The notes beneath the pieces are model-generated. The model saw only the letters and a list, made by a program, of their open reading frames with translations, was not told where the DNA came from and made no database searches. Of a DNA stretch of 64,000 nt, positions 44,963 to 53,446 are shown piece after piece. This DNA comes from Janthinobacterium sp. GW458P (GTDB taxonomy: Bacteria; Pseudomonadota; Gammaproteobacteria; Burkholderiales; Burkholderiaceae_D), in assembly GCF_002127585.1 (NCBI RefSeq), contig NZ_NEGZ01000001.1, positions 427,321 to 491,320 on the forward strand, given 5' to 3'. Position 1 is the stretch's first letter, and every line of letters begins with the position of its first letter. A program made the translations under genes and the position numbers.

Positions 44963-46138
44963 TTACTTTTTCGCTGCGGCCGGCTTGGCTGCTGCTGCCA
45001 CCGGGGATGCCACCGGGTTTTGCACATTGCGTACCAGGTCGCCGTCATTGAGGAAGCCGGCGCCGCTGACGACAATCGTCGTGTCGGCCGTGATGCCTTT
45101 GATGATCTCGATGCGGTCCGTCAGGCGCCGCCCGGCCTGCACCTTGATCTGGCTGACCCGCTGGTCGGGATTGAGGCGGAAGACATAGCTGAAGCCGTCG
45201 CGCACGGCGATGGCCTGCTGGGGCACGGTCAGCGCGCCCGACGTGCCCAGTTCAAATTCGCCGCTGGCGTACATGCCTGCCTTGAACGGCGCGTTTGTGC
45301 CGGTACTTGCCGGCAGATCCACGTACACGAGGGCCGAGCGCGTCTGCGGGTCGACCGTGGGGGCGATCATGCGCACCTTGCCCGTCAACACGCTGCCATT
45401 GGCCGCCTTCACCTGCGCCAGGGTACCCGGCTTCAGGTTCAGCAGCTCGGTGGCCGTCACTTCGGCGCGCCATTCGAGGCGGCCCTGGCGGATCATGCGG
45501 AACAGTTCCGTACCGGCGCCCACCACCGACCCCACGGTGGCCGAGCGCGAGGAGATGATGCCGCTGTCGGGAGCCACCACCTGCGTGTATTTCAGGCGCA
45601 GCTGCTGCGACGCCAGTTGCGCCTTGGCCGATGCAATGCGCGCATTGGCAGTCTGTTCCGCCGTCAGGTACTGGCTGATTTGCTGCGCGCTGATGGCGCC
45701 CGTGCTTTGCAGCGAGCGGGCGCGCTGCGCATTGGCCGCCGCCTCGGCCGCATTCGCTTCCGCTTCCAATACGGCGGCCCTGGCCTGCGCCACGTCGGCG
45801 TTGACCGTGTCGTTCGAGAACACGGCCAGCACCTGGCCGGCGCGCACGACGTCGCCGACATTCACGCGCACGTCAGTGAGGCGCAAACCGTTCGACTCGC
45901 TGCCGATGACGGCTTCCTGCCACGCTGCCACGTTGCCGTTGGCGCTCAGCTTGATGGGCAGGCTGGCCGTCTGCGGCTTGGCCGTGGTGACGGTGAGCGC
46001 GGGCTTTTGCGTCGCGTTCTTGTCCTTCGCCTCGTCGGCCGCCGTGGAGGCGGGCGCATACAGGGCAAAGCCGGCACCGGTGGCAACAACGAGGGCGGCG
46101 AGGGCGATGCCGAGGGGTTTCAAGGTCAGTTTTTTCAT
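44963..46138 (-). CDS. RND efflux periplasmic adaptor
   Basis: A 391-residue membrane-fusion protein: hydrophobic N-terminal segment (LGIALAALVVATGAGFALYA), lipoyl half-motifs (LRLTDVRVNVGDVVRAGQVL; KYTQVVAPDSGIISSRSATV), coiled-coil hairpin (about residues 110-170) and beta-barrel (VRMIAPTVDPQTRSALVYVD). It bridges the RND transporter and the outer-membrane channel. It ends in Ala/Lys-rich AAKPAAAKK. Confidence 0.9.
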   Translation of the reverse strand: MKKLTLKPLGIALAALVVATGAGFALYAPASTAADEAKDKNATQKPALTVTTAKPQTASLPIKLSANGNVAAWQEAVIGSESNGLRLTDVRVNVGDVVRAGQVLAVFSNDTVNADVAQARAAVLEAEANAAEAAANAQRARSLQSTGAISAQQISQYLTAEQTANARIASAKAQLASQQLRLKYTQVVAPDSGIISSRSATVGSVVGAGTELFRMIRQGRLEWRAEVTATELLNLKPGTLAQVKAANGSVLTGKVRMIAPTVDPQTRSALVYVDLPASTGTNAPFKAGMYASGEFELGTSGALTVPQQAIAVRDGFSYVFRLNPDQRVSQIKVQAGRRLTDRIEIIKGITADTTIVVSGAGFLNDGDLVRNVQNPVASPVAAAAKPAAAKK

Positions 46139-46151
46139 GTTGTCGTATCCG

Positions 46152-47567
46152 TCAGGGGGCGTTGTTGGCGATGGCGGCAGTGTTGTCCCAGCCGCCGCCG
46201 GCGGCGCGGTACAGCGCCACCCAGGCGGCGCTGCGTTCGCGCTCGAGGTTGACCACCGTGTTTTCGGCGGCCAGGCGCGTGCGGCGTGCGTCTTCCAGTT
46301 CGATCAGGCTGGCCAGGCCATTCTTGTAGCGCTCTTCCGTGGCGACAAACGACACGCGGTAGCCTTCCAATGCCGTCATGGCGTGTTCGCTGCGCGCTTC
46401 CGTGCTGCCCAGGTTGACCAGTGCTTCCTCCACTTCGCGCACCGCCTGGCGCACGCCGGCGCGGTATTTCACCACTGCCTCGTCGTAGCGCGCCGTGGCC
46501 GCGTCTACCTGGGCGCGGCGGGTGCCGCCATCGAAGATGGGCAGGCTGACGGCCAGCGGGCCGATGCTCCAGGTGCTGGCCGTGATGCTGCTGCCGCCGG
46601 AGCGGATATTGCCCTTGCCAATGGAGCCAGTCAGGCTCAGGCGCGGGTAGCGCTGCGCCTGCGCGCCGCGCACTTCGAAGCTGGCGGCCGCCACTTCGCG
46701 CTCGGCGCTGTACACGTCGGGACGCTGGGCGAGGGTCTGCGCCGGCAACGCCGCGATGGCTACGGGGGACGGCAGGACGGCGGGATTGGCGTCGAGTTTG
46801 CGGCGCAGGGCGTCTTCCGGCATGGCTGACAGGGCCACCAGCGCTTTCACCTCCACGTCGCAGGAGGCGCGTTGTTCGATCGCGCGGCTGGCGCCTTCGG
46901 CGGCGCTGGCGCGGGCCAATGCCGCGTTGGCGGGCGGCTGGAAGCCGGCGCCGGCGCTGAGCGCCGTCAGGCGCGCCGAGTCGCGGCGCGAGACGGCATC
47001 CTGTTCGGCCACGGCCTGCAATTGCCGGCAGGCGCGCAGCAGGTAGTACTGGTTCGCCACTTCGGCTGCCACCGAGACGCGGGCTTCGTGCCAGAGCGCG
47101 CGGGCGCTGTCGTAGCGCTCCTGCGCCGCATCGCGCGTGGCGCCGTTGGCGCCGAAGACGTCGATTTCCCAGGACGCCTGCAGGGCCGCCTGCGAGGTGG
47201 TGCCGCCCGGTTGCAGCGACTGCTGGCTGGTGCGCACCACGCTGCCTGTCGCGTCGAGCTTGGGCGCCAGCGTCGCGCCGCTAGCCACGCGATCCGCGCG
47301 CGCCTGCACGATGCGCGTGCGGGCGGCGGCGACGGTGGGACTTGCCTGCTGGGCGTCGGTGATCAGCTCCACCAGCAGGGCGTCACCCTGGCGCTGCCAC
47401 CAGCCGGCCAGCTCGGGCAGATTGCCATTATGCGGCAGCGGCGCCTGCCACTGCGCGGGATCCTTGGCGGCCACGGTGGCGGGTGGTCCCTGCAGGGCGC
47501 AGCCGCCCAGCGCCAGCACGATGCCGGCGGCCAGGGTACGTCGAACGGCGCATCGAATAGTTGTCAT
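46152..47567 (-). CDS. Outer-membrane efflux lipoprotein, NodT family (RND operon)
   Basis: A 471-residue OprM-like channel. The ATG at 47567 gives a signal peptide with lipobox ALGGC, whereas the longer frame overlaps the TetR gene. OEP repeats include LQASWEIDVFGANGATRDAA and LAQRPDVYSAEREVAAASFE. It overlaps the tetR stop by four bases (ATGA). This operon places the channel gene before the adaptor, not after the pump as usual. Confidence 0.9.
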   Translation of the reverse strand: MTTIRCAVRRTLAAGIVLALGGCALQGPPATVAAKDPAQWQAPLPHNGNLPELAGWWQRQGDALLVELITDAQQASPTVAAARTRIVQARADRVASGATLAPKLDATGSVVRTSQQSLQPGGTTSQAALQASWEIDVFGANGATRDAAQERYDSARALWHEARVSVAAEVANQYYLLRACRQLQAVAEQDAVSRRDSARLTALSAGAGFQPPANAALARASAAEGASRAIEQRASCDVEVKALVALSAMPEDALRRKLDANPAVLPSPVAIAALPAQTLAQRPDVYSAEREVAAASFEVRGAQAQRYPRLSLTGSIGKGNIRSGGSSITASTWSIGPLAVSLPIFDGGTRRAQVDAATARYDEAVVKYRAGVRQAVREVEEALVNLGSTEARSEHAMTALEGYRVSFVATEERYKNGLASLIELEDARRTRLAAENTVVNLERERSAAWVALYRAAGGGWDNTAAIANNAP

Positions 47568-48292
47568 GCTGGTCCTTGTGCTTGTCGTTGAGCGGTAGCG
47601 GTGGATGCTGCTTTGGCGAGGCGCTGGCGCTCCACGTCGGCCATGGCCAGCGCGTAGTCGGTCATGCGCGCCAGCCAGGTGTCGAGGGCGCATGGCGTGT
47701 CCAGCAACTGCGGGCGCAGGGTTTGCAGCACGTCGGCGCCCACCATGTGCTGCAGGGCCAGCGAGGCGATGGAGAACGCCAGCCGGTGCATGTCGTCGCT
47801 GTTGTCGGGCGCGCCCAGGTGGCGTGCCAGCACGCGCGTGAGCGCCTCGTGCTCGGGGCGGATGTTCTGGTCGATCTCGTGCGCCCACAGTCCCGTCGGT
47901 TCGAGCATCTCGCGGCACCACAGGCGCATGCAGTCGCGCGCAATCTCGCCCTGCTGCATGGGGGCGAGCAATTGTGCATAAAAGCCTTCCAGGCTTTGCC
48001 GCAAGGTGAAGTGGGGCTGGTCGTACTGGACGATATTGTCTTGCGGATTCGACGACTGCTGGGAGAAGGCGGCGCGGTACAGCCCCGCCTTGTCGCCAAA
48101 ATAGTAGCGGATGGCAGCCGCATTCGTGCCGGCCGCCTGCGCCAATTCGCGCGTGGAGGTCTTGGCGTAGCCCTGCCCGGCAAACAGGCGGATGGCGCTA
48201 TGCAGCAAGCGCTCGCGCGACTGCTCGCCATCGGAACGGGGCTTGCGCCCGTCATCGACGGGTGACGTGGAGGAAATGTTTTTTTCAATCAT
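47564..48292 (-). CDS. TetR-family regulator, CecR-like
   Basis: A 242-residue regulator. The N-terminal helix-turn-helix (RERLLHSAIRLFAGQGYAKT; STRELAQAAGTNAAAIRYYF) is followed by a ligand-binding domain like that of CecR (YbiH; DUF1956). It is the first gene of the RND operon, so it most likely represses its own operon and is relieved by a pump substrate. A candidate operator lies upstream at 48333-48348. Confidence 0.88.
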   Translation of the reverse strand: MIEKNISSTSPVDDGRKPRSDGEQSRERLLHSAIRLFAGQGYAKTSTRELAQAAGTNAAAIRYYFGDKAGLYRAAFSQQSSNPQDNIVQYDQPHFTLRQSLEGFYAQLLAPMQQGEIARDCMRLWCREMLEPTGLWAHEIDQNIRPEHEALTRVLARHLGAPDNSDDMHRLAFSIASLALQHMVGADVLQTLRPQLLDTPCALDTWLARMTDYALAMADVERQRLAKAASTATAQRQAQGPA

Positions 48293-48332
48293 GCCGGAGA
48301 TTTAAGCACATATCTCAAGCGTTTGATATAAC

Positions 48333-48348
48333 TAAATCGATTGATTTA
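48333..48348. promoter_or_regulatory. Candidate TetR-type operator
   Basis: TAAATC GATT GATTTA, a perfect 6-base inverted repeat with a 4-base centre, in an AT-rich stretch 41 bases upstream of the tetR ATG. A second weaker palindrome (ATATCTCAAGCGTTTGATATA) sits between it and the gene. Confidence 0.5.
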
Positions 48349-48384
48349 ATTAAGAAAGCATGAAGATGCGTGGAAAACGCAGGC

Positions 48385-48412
48385 AAAAAAAAGCCCGCGA
48401 ACTGGCGCGGGC
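48385..48412 (-). terminator. Rho-independent terminator after the hybrid kinase gene
   Basis: Stem GCCCGCG / CGCGGGC with loop of 6, followed on the minus strand by eight T. It lies 144 bases downstream of the kinase stop. Confidence 0.85.
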
Positions 48413-48555
48413 CGAATCCAATGTTCGGAGAACGAATTGGAGGAGACAGTGCTACTATAGCGCTGAAAATGGTGCAGTGCAATACCGTAGAACTACTGTA
48501 TTCAACTCTTGTTGATGGCAAAAAAACAGCATTCCATGCTGCAGCGCACAGAAGC

Positions 48556-49917
48556 TCAGGCCTTGCTGCGCAGCGCCAGCGTGAAGGTGCTGCCGGAGCC
48601 GTAGTCGCTGTTGAAGAACAGGGCGCCGCCGATGGCGTTGGCCAGGTTCTGGCACAAGTACAAACCCAGTCCTGCGCCTTCCACGTGGCGCGTGGAGGTG
48701 GAATCGAGTTGCGAGAAGGCCTGGAACAGCTTGGCCTGGTCCTCTTCCTTGATGCCGGCGCCGCTGTCGGCAATGCTCATTTCCGTCACCCGCACGCCGT
48801 CTTCCTCGCGTTGGGACAGGCTGATGCGCACCGTGCCCTGTTCCGTGAACTTGATGGCGTTGTTGAGCAGGTTGATGAGGATTTGCGTCAGCGCGCGGCG
48901 GTCCGTGTCGATGATGGCGGGCGCCTGGTTTTCCGTGCCCAGCTCCATTTCCAGCGCCAGGCCTTTTTGCTGGGCCAGGGGGCGCAGGGTGTCGGCCACT
49001 TCGGCCATCAGTTCCTGGCAGTGCACGGGTTCGATCGACAGGGTCAGCTTGCCCGCCTCGATCTTGGCCACGTCGAGGATATCGTTGATCAGCGAGAGCA
49101 GATGGCGCGCGCTGGCGCGGATGGTATTGAGTTGCTTGTCCTGGTCCGATGTCAGGGGGCCGGGCAGTTTCATCAGCAGCGCGCCCGTGAATCCAATGAT
49201 GGCGTTGAGCGGCGTGCGCAGTTCATGCGACATGTTGGCGATGAAGGCGGACTTCATGCGGCTCGCTTCGGCCAGTTCCAGGTTTTTCAGCGCGATTTCG
49301 CGGTTGATGGTTTCCAGCTCGGCCGCATGGTGCGCCAGCCGCATGTTCAGCTCGATTACCTGGCGTTCGCGCGCCTGCAGTTCGCCGTTCACCTGCACGG
49401 CCTGCTCATAGGTGGAGATCAGCAAATCGAGGATTTGCTGGCGTTCCGCATTGATGAAGTGCTTCTGGTCGCCCAGGTACAGCGCGATGCCGATTTCGAC
49501 ATTCTGGTTCTTGCGCAGCTTCTGGTTCATCAGCATGTGGCTGATGCGGTTGAGCAGGTAGTCTTCCGCGTATGGCTTGCGGATGAAATTGTCTGCGCCG
49601 CATTCGATGCCGCGGATGATGTCCTTCGGGTCGTTGAGCGAGGTGACGAGGATGACGGGAATGTCGCGCAGGGTAGGATCGGACTTGATGGCGCGGCACA
49701 GGTCGTAGCCGTTCATTTCCGGCATGACGATATCGGACAATACCAAATGCGGCTTGCGCTCGCGGATGGCGGCCAGGGCCAGCTGGCCGTTGGCCGCCAC
49801 GCGCGCATTGTAATGCAGGGACTGGATCAGGCGCCGCAAGCGCTCGGCCTGGGTCGGACTATCCTCGACGATCAGGATCTCGATTTCATCAGGCTTGATT
49901 TGGTTGTTGGAGTCCAC
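48556..49917 (-). CDS. Response regulator-histidine kinase hybrid (REC-coil-HisKA-HATPase)
   Basis: A 453-residue soluble hybrid. An N-terminal receiver domain (D62 in LVLSDIVMPEMNG) is followed by a helical linker (about residues 155-220), a HisKA dimerisation domain (phospho-acceptor H231 in SHELRTPLNAIIGF) and an ATPase domain (LINLLNNAIKFTEQG; IADSGAGIKEED; GAGLGLYLCQNL). No membrane segment or sensor domain, so it takes input from a partner through the receiver. The start is GTG with AGGAGAGG ahead of it. It stands as a single gene; partner unknown. Confidence 0.92.
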   Translation of the reverse strand: MDSNNQIKPDEIEILIVEDSPTQAERLRRLIQSLHYNARVAANGQLALAAIRERKPHLVLSDIVMPEMNGYDLCRAIKSDPTLRDIPVILVTSLNDPKDIIRGIECGADNFIRKPYAEDYLLNRISHMLMNQKLRKNQNVEIGIALYLGDQKHFINAERQQILDLLISTYEQAVQVNGELQARERQVIELNMRLAHHAAELETINREIALKNLELAEASRMKSAFIANMSHELRTPLNAIIGFTGALLMKLPGPLTSDQDKQLNTIRASARHLLSLINDILDVAKIEAGKLTLSIEPVHCQELMAEVADTLRPLAQQKGLALEMELGTENQAPAIIDTDRRALTQILINLLNNAIKFTEQGTVRISLSQREEDGVRVTEMSIADSGAGIKEEDQAKLFQAFSQLDSTSTRHVEGAGLGLYLCQNLANAIGGALFFNSDYGSGSTFTLALRSKA

Positions 49918-50059
49918 AGACCTCTCCTAGAATTTCAGTGTGGTGATGCTGGGCGCGGCGAGCGCACAATATCGACATCGTATGACTATATCGGATTTAG
50001 GTCTGTAAAAGTAACTTCCAAGTAACTATTTTGGCCACTGGGAATGCTGTGGCCGCCTG

Positions 50060-50794
50060 TCAGTTTTCGCCCTGGAACTGGCCGGCGCGATAGGTCAGCA
50101 CGAGCGTGTCGCGGTGACCATGGTCGCCGACGGGCTGGATCGGCGTCGATTCATGGATCACGGCGGCATCGTCGAGCAGCAGCAGCGACCACGGCTCGGT
50201 GAGGGTAAAGCGCTTGCCGTTGGGGCCATCTGCTTCGAAAATTCGCGTCTCGCCGCCCTTGACCTGCTCGCGCCCGATCAGCAGCACGGCGACGAAGTCG
50301 ACCCCGTCGCGGTGCGCGCCTTCCGGCGTGGGGCGGCCGATGCCGTCGGTGGTGTCGATGCGGAACTGGTGCGCCTCGATGAACCACGGCTGGCTGCCCT
50401 TGACCTGGGAGCAGGCGTCGCCCAGCGCGCGGATCAGCTGCTGCCAGGCCGGCTGCGCCACGATGGCCGGTTCGACCGGTTCGAACAGGCGGTGCATGCC
50501 GCCGTGCAGGGCGTTGTATTCCACCGGTTGCCAGTGCGGGCGGTGCGCCGTCTGCGTCAGGCGCGCGCCATCCTGCACGAAGCACGAGTGGCGCCGCCGA
50601 CGATAGCGGCCGCCATCCTTCAGGTAATTGTCCAGCGCCAGCGCATTCCAGCTTGGTTCGAGCGCGCGCAGCGCGTCGAGCGGGCAGCCGGCCAGCGCGG
50701 CCACGTCCTGCGGGCGCAGGACGGCATAGCCGTCGTCGCGCAAGGCGTCCTTGAGGCGGGACGGGGCGGTAAAGATCGGTGCGGAAGTGCTCAT
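50060..50794 (-). CDS. 2-oxoglutarate/Fe(II) dioxygenase, DUF2257/IDO-like family
   Basis: A 244-residue protein matching the 2OG-Fe oxygenase family that includes bacterial amino-acid hydroxylases such as isoleucine dioxygenase. The iron-binding facial triad is visible as HRDGVDF (H-x-D) and a distal His in AAVIHESTP, with the 2OG-binding Arg in HRDTLVLTYR. It is 105 bases downstream of the TonB-dependent receptor in the same direction, so it may or may not share that operon. The substrate is not predictable. Confidence 0.82.
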   Translation of the reverse strand: MSTSAPIFTAPSRLKDALRDDGYAVLRPQDVAALAGCPLDALRALEPSWNALALDNYLKDGGRYRRRRHSCFVQDGARLTQTAHRPHWQPVEYNALHGGMHRLFEPVEPAIVAQPAWQQLIRALGDACSQVKGSQPWFIEAHQFRIDTTDGIGRPTPEGAHRDGVDFVAVLLIGREQVKGGETRIFEADGPNGKRFTLTEPWSLLLLDDAAVIHESTPIQPVGDHGHRDTLVLTYRAGQFQGEN

Positions 50795-50899
50795 GGCGGT
50801 GCCGGCCGGAACGCGGCCTGTATCAGTTTGTCCAGCCTGGCATTCTACGACTTCGCGGCGTTTCCTGTGCAGTGTGCGATACGAATTATTCTTGTTGAG

Positions 50900-52936
50900 T
50901 TAAAAATTCTTTACCAGGGTCAGACGCAGCGAGCGCGATTCCACCGGATGGAAGTGGATATCGTCGACTGGCTGCGCCTCGCCGGGCAGGCGCGAGGCAT
51001 AGTAGTAATCGATGGCCGAGTCGCGCCGGTTGGCCAGGTTGTAGCCCTCCAGTTCCATGCGCAAGGTCTTGTCGATCCGGTAGGCGATGCGCCCGTTCAG
51101 GCCCACGCTGGCGGCGGAGCGCACGCTGTTATCCTCGATCAGCGGGCGCGGGCCGAAGTAGCGCAGACGCAAAGAGCCTGACCATGGCCCCTGCGGCGTC
51201 AGCGTCATGGCCAGCTGGGCCACCCCTTCGATGGCGCCGGGGATGAAGCCGCCTGCCGGGTCGCCGCCGCGCGAGCGTGCGCGCGCATACGCCAGGTCCA
51301 GGTCCAGCGACAGCCAGCTGGCCGCCTTGTAGTAGCTGGAAAACTCGATGCCGTAGCGGCGGCTGGGACGGCCCGCCTCGGTGGCGCCGGCGTCGCCGAT
51401 GAACAGCAGTTCGGAATCGAAGTCCAGGCGGTACAGCGACAGCGAGGCTTGCAGGCCGGCGATGGCGGCGCTGCGCAAGCCCAGTTCCAGGGCGCGCGAG
51501 CGCACCAGGGGCGTGACCTTGTCTGCCGCCTCGCCCGTCTTCGGATCAATGTTGATCGTCGTGCCGCGCGCGTCGTTGCTGTGAAAACCATTGCCAATAT
51601 TGAAATACGCTTCCGTGTCGCGCCACGGCCCCGCGATCACGCTCAGGCTGGGGCTGAACAAATGGTCGCTGGCCTGGCCCGAATTGGCGGCGCGGTCGCT
51701 GCGCACGTCGAAGCGGTAGGCGTCCGCGCGCAGGCCGGCCACGGTGCGCAGCGATCGCGACCAGCGCGTGCTGTTTTCGCCATACACGCCGAGGCTCGTT
51801 TCGACGATATGGTCTTGCCGCGTGGTCGACAGGACCTGGCGCCGGCGCGTGTGGTACAGGCCATTATGGATATTGTCGTTCTGCAGCTGCACGCCGATGG
51901 TGGTGTCGCTGCTGCCCCTGTCCGTGTGGCGGTGCCAGGTATGGCTGGCATCGAGGCCGGCCGTCACGCGCCGGTCGGGCTGGGCGAACTGGTCGCCGTT
52001 GACCGGGTCGTCCATCGCATACGTAAAATTCGAGAACAGGGCCAGGCGGTTGGCGATCATGTACGCGCTGACCCTGGACGACGCGTCGTCCGTCGTCTGG
52101 CGCCAGGCGCCAGACAGGCTGTAGCGCTGCGCCTTGCCGCCGTCGCTGGCATCGATGGCGTCGAAGCGGCCCAGCGCACCATCCTGCACGGCGCGCAGCG
52201 GAATCTGGTCGGTGGCGTACCAGCTGGCGTCATACGCCATGGCCGTGACGTTGAAACCGTTGTTGGCATAGCCTTCGCTGTAGCGCAGCACGCCATTGCG
52301 CTTGCGGTAGCGGTCCGGCTGCGTGAACGGACCATCGTTGTGCTGCGTTTCGAGCGCGTACAGCAGGCTGCCGTCGCCCGCATCGAGCGTATCGGCCAGC
52401 AGGGCGCGGCGAAAGCCGTTTTGCCCGATGCCCGCGCTGGCGATGCCCTGCGTCAGGCGGTTCGCATAGACGATGGACGCCGCGCCCGCCGAGGAAAAAT
52501 CGCCTTGCGCCGCCGAATACGGCCCCTTTTTGTAATCGAGGCGCATGGCCAGTTCGGGGATCAAAAAGTTCAGGTCCGTCCAGCCCTGGCCGTGGCCATG
52601 GCTGCGCTGGTTGACGGGCATCTCGTCGACGGTGGTGCGCAAGTCCGTGCCGTGATCGAGGTTGAAGCCGCGCAGGTAGAACTGGTTGGCCTTGCCCTCG
52701 CCGCTATGCTGGCTGGCGATCAGTCCCGGCACGGCTTCAAGCAATTCGCCGGGCCGGTAGCTGGTGCGCGCGTCGAGCTGCTGTTGCGTGACGCTGCCTG
52801 CGTTGGCCGAATCGGCCACGCCCAGCTGGTTCAGGCGCGAGCCGTCGACCAGCACGCGCTGGAAGATGTCGTCGGCGTGGGCAGCGCTTGCTGAAAACAG
52901 GGCGGCGAGGAAGAGGGGAAGAGAGCGTGGCGTCAT
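50900..52936 (-). CDS. TonB-dependent outer-membrane receptor
   Basis: A 678-residue receptor with a signal peptide (cut after AHA near residue 21), a plug domain (YRPGELLEAVPGLIASQHSG; QFYLRGFNLDHGTDLRTTVD) and a beta-barrel that ends in the usual terminal Phe (LRLTLVKNF). A His-rich segment (NQRSHGHGQGWTDLNFLIPE) is seen in the plug. It would import a ligand using TonB. It is third in a tight operon after an M1 peptidase and a DUF6702 protein, which suggests uptake of peptides or a metal-peptide complex; that is inference. Confidence 0.9.
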   Translation of the reverse strand: MTPRSLPLFLAALFSASAAHADDIFQRVLVDGSRLNQLGVADSANAGSVTQQQLDARTSYRPGELLEAVPGLIASQHSGEGKANQFYLRGFNLDHGTDLRTTVDEMPVNQRSHGHGQGWTDLNFLIPELAMRLDYKKGPYSAAQGDFSSAGAASIVYANRLTQGIASAGIGQNGFRRALLADTLDAGDGSLLYALETQHNDGPFTQPDRYRKRNGVLRYSEGYANNGFNVTAMAYDASWYATDQIPLRAVQDGALGRFDAIDASDGGKAQRYSLSGAWRQTTDDASSRVSAYMIANRLALFSNFTYAMDDPVNGDQFAQPDRRVTAGLDASHTWHRHTDRGSSDTTIGVQLQNDNIHNGLYHTRRRQVLSTTRQDHIVETSLGVYGENSTRWSRSLRTVAGLRADAYRFDVRSDRAANSGQASDHLFSPSLSVIAGPWRDTEAYFNIGNGFHSNDARGTTINIDPKTGEAADKVTPLVRSRALELGLRSAAIAGLQASLSLYRLDFDSELLFIGDAGATEAGRPSRRYGIEFSSYYKAASWLSLDLDLAYARARSRGGDPAGGFIPGAIEGVAQLAMTLTPQGPWSGSLRLRYFGPRPLIEDNSVRSAASVGLNGRIAYRIDKTLRMELEGYNLANRRDSAIDYYYASRLPGEAQPVDDIHFHPVESRSLRLTLVKNF

Positions 52937-52957
52937 GGGGGATAGGTGTGCCCGGGC

Positions 52958-53446
52958 TTAGCGGATCGGCAATTCCGTGTTCTGGCGGTCGAAGATCAGC
53001 GTCTGGATGCTGCCGCTATCCTGCACGTTGAGGGTATTGCGCTGGCTGGGCAGGAAGTCGGTCAGCAGCTGGTTATGGATGCGCGTGGCTGGCGCCAGGC
53101 GCGTGTGCTCGATTTCCTGGAAGATCACCACGTTGTCGGCGTTGACCTTCATGCCGACCCAGTTCAGGCGTAATCGCTTGCCGTCCGGCCCCACCAGGTA
53201 AAACTGCTTTTCGACATAGCGGCGCAGGGCCGCTTCGCTGTCTTCCTGGCCCAGGTCGAACTGGCGCTGGTACAGATTCGTCAGCAGCGCCTGCACGTCG
53301 TGGCCCGTGTAGGTGTGCACCACTTCCGTGCTGCCGCTGGCACCGTTATAACTGATGTCGGCGATGCCCATGTGGAAGTTATGGGCGCCGGCCGCCATGC
53401 TGGCGCAGGCCAGCAGGCTTGCCGCGAGAAGGCGCCAGCGCTTCAC
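52958..53446 (-). CDS. DUF6702 family secreted protein
   Basis: A 162-residue protein with a signal peptide (LLAASLLACASMAAGA) and a small strand-rich domain beginning HNFHMGIADISYNGAS. It resembles the DUF6702 family, of unknown function. The start is GTG and overlaps the peptidase stop by four bases (GTGA), and the TonB receptor follows 21 bases later. The HxFH motif right after signal cleavage could bind metal (inference). Confidence 0.75.
   Translation of the reverse strand: MKRWRLLAASLLACASMAAGAHNFHMGIADISYNGASGSTEVVHTYTGHDVQALLTNLYQRQFDLGQEDSEAALRRYVEKQFYLVGPDGKRLRLNWVGMKVNADNVVIFQEIEHTRLAPATRIHNQLLTDFLPSQRNTLNVQDSGSIQTLIFDRQNTELPIR

Noticed and set aside
43706..46252. 848-codon plus-strand frame across the RND pump and adaptor genes
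   Set aside because: It is antisense to two strongly recognised proteins and has no domain-like sequence.
47568..47921. Longer N-terminus for the RND operon channel protein
   Set aside because: The extra 118 residues are an Arg/Ala-rich shadow of the TetR gene; the lipoprotein signal starts at 47567.
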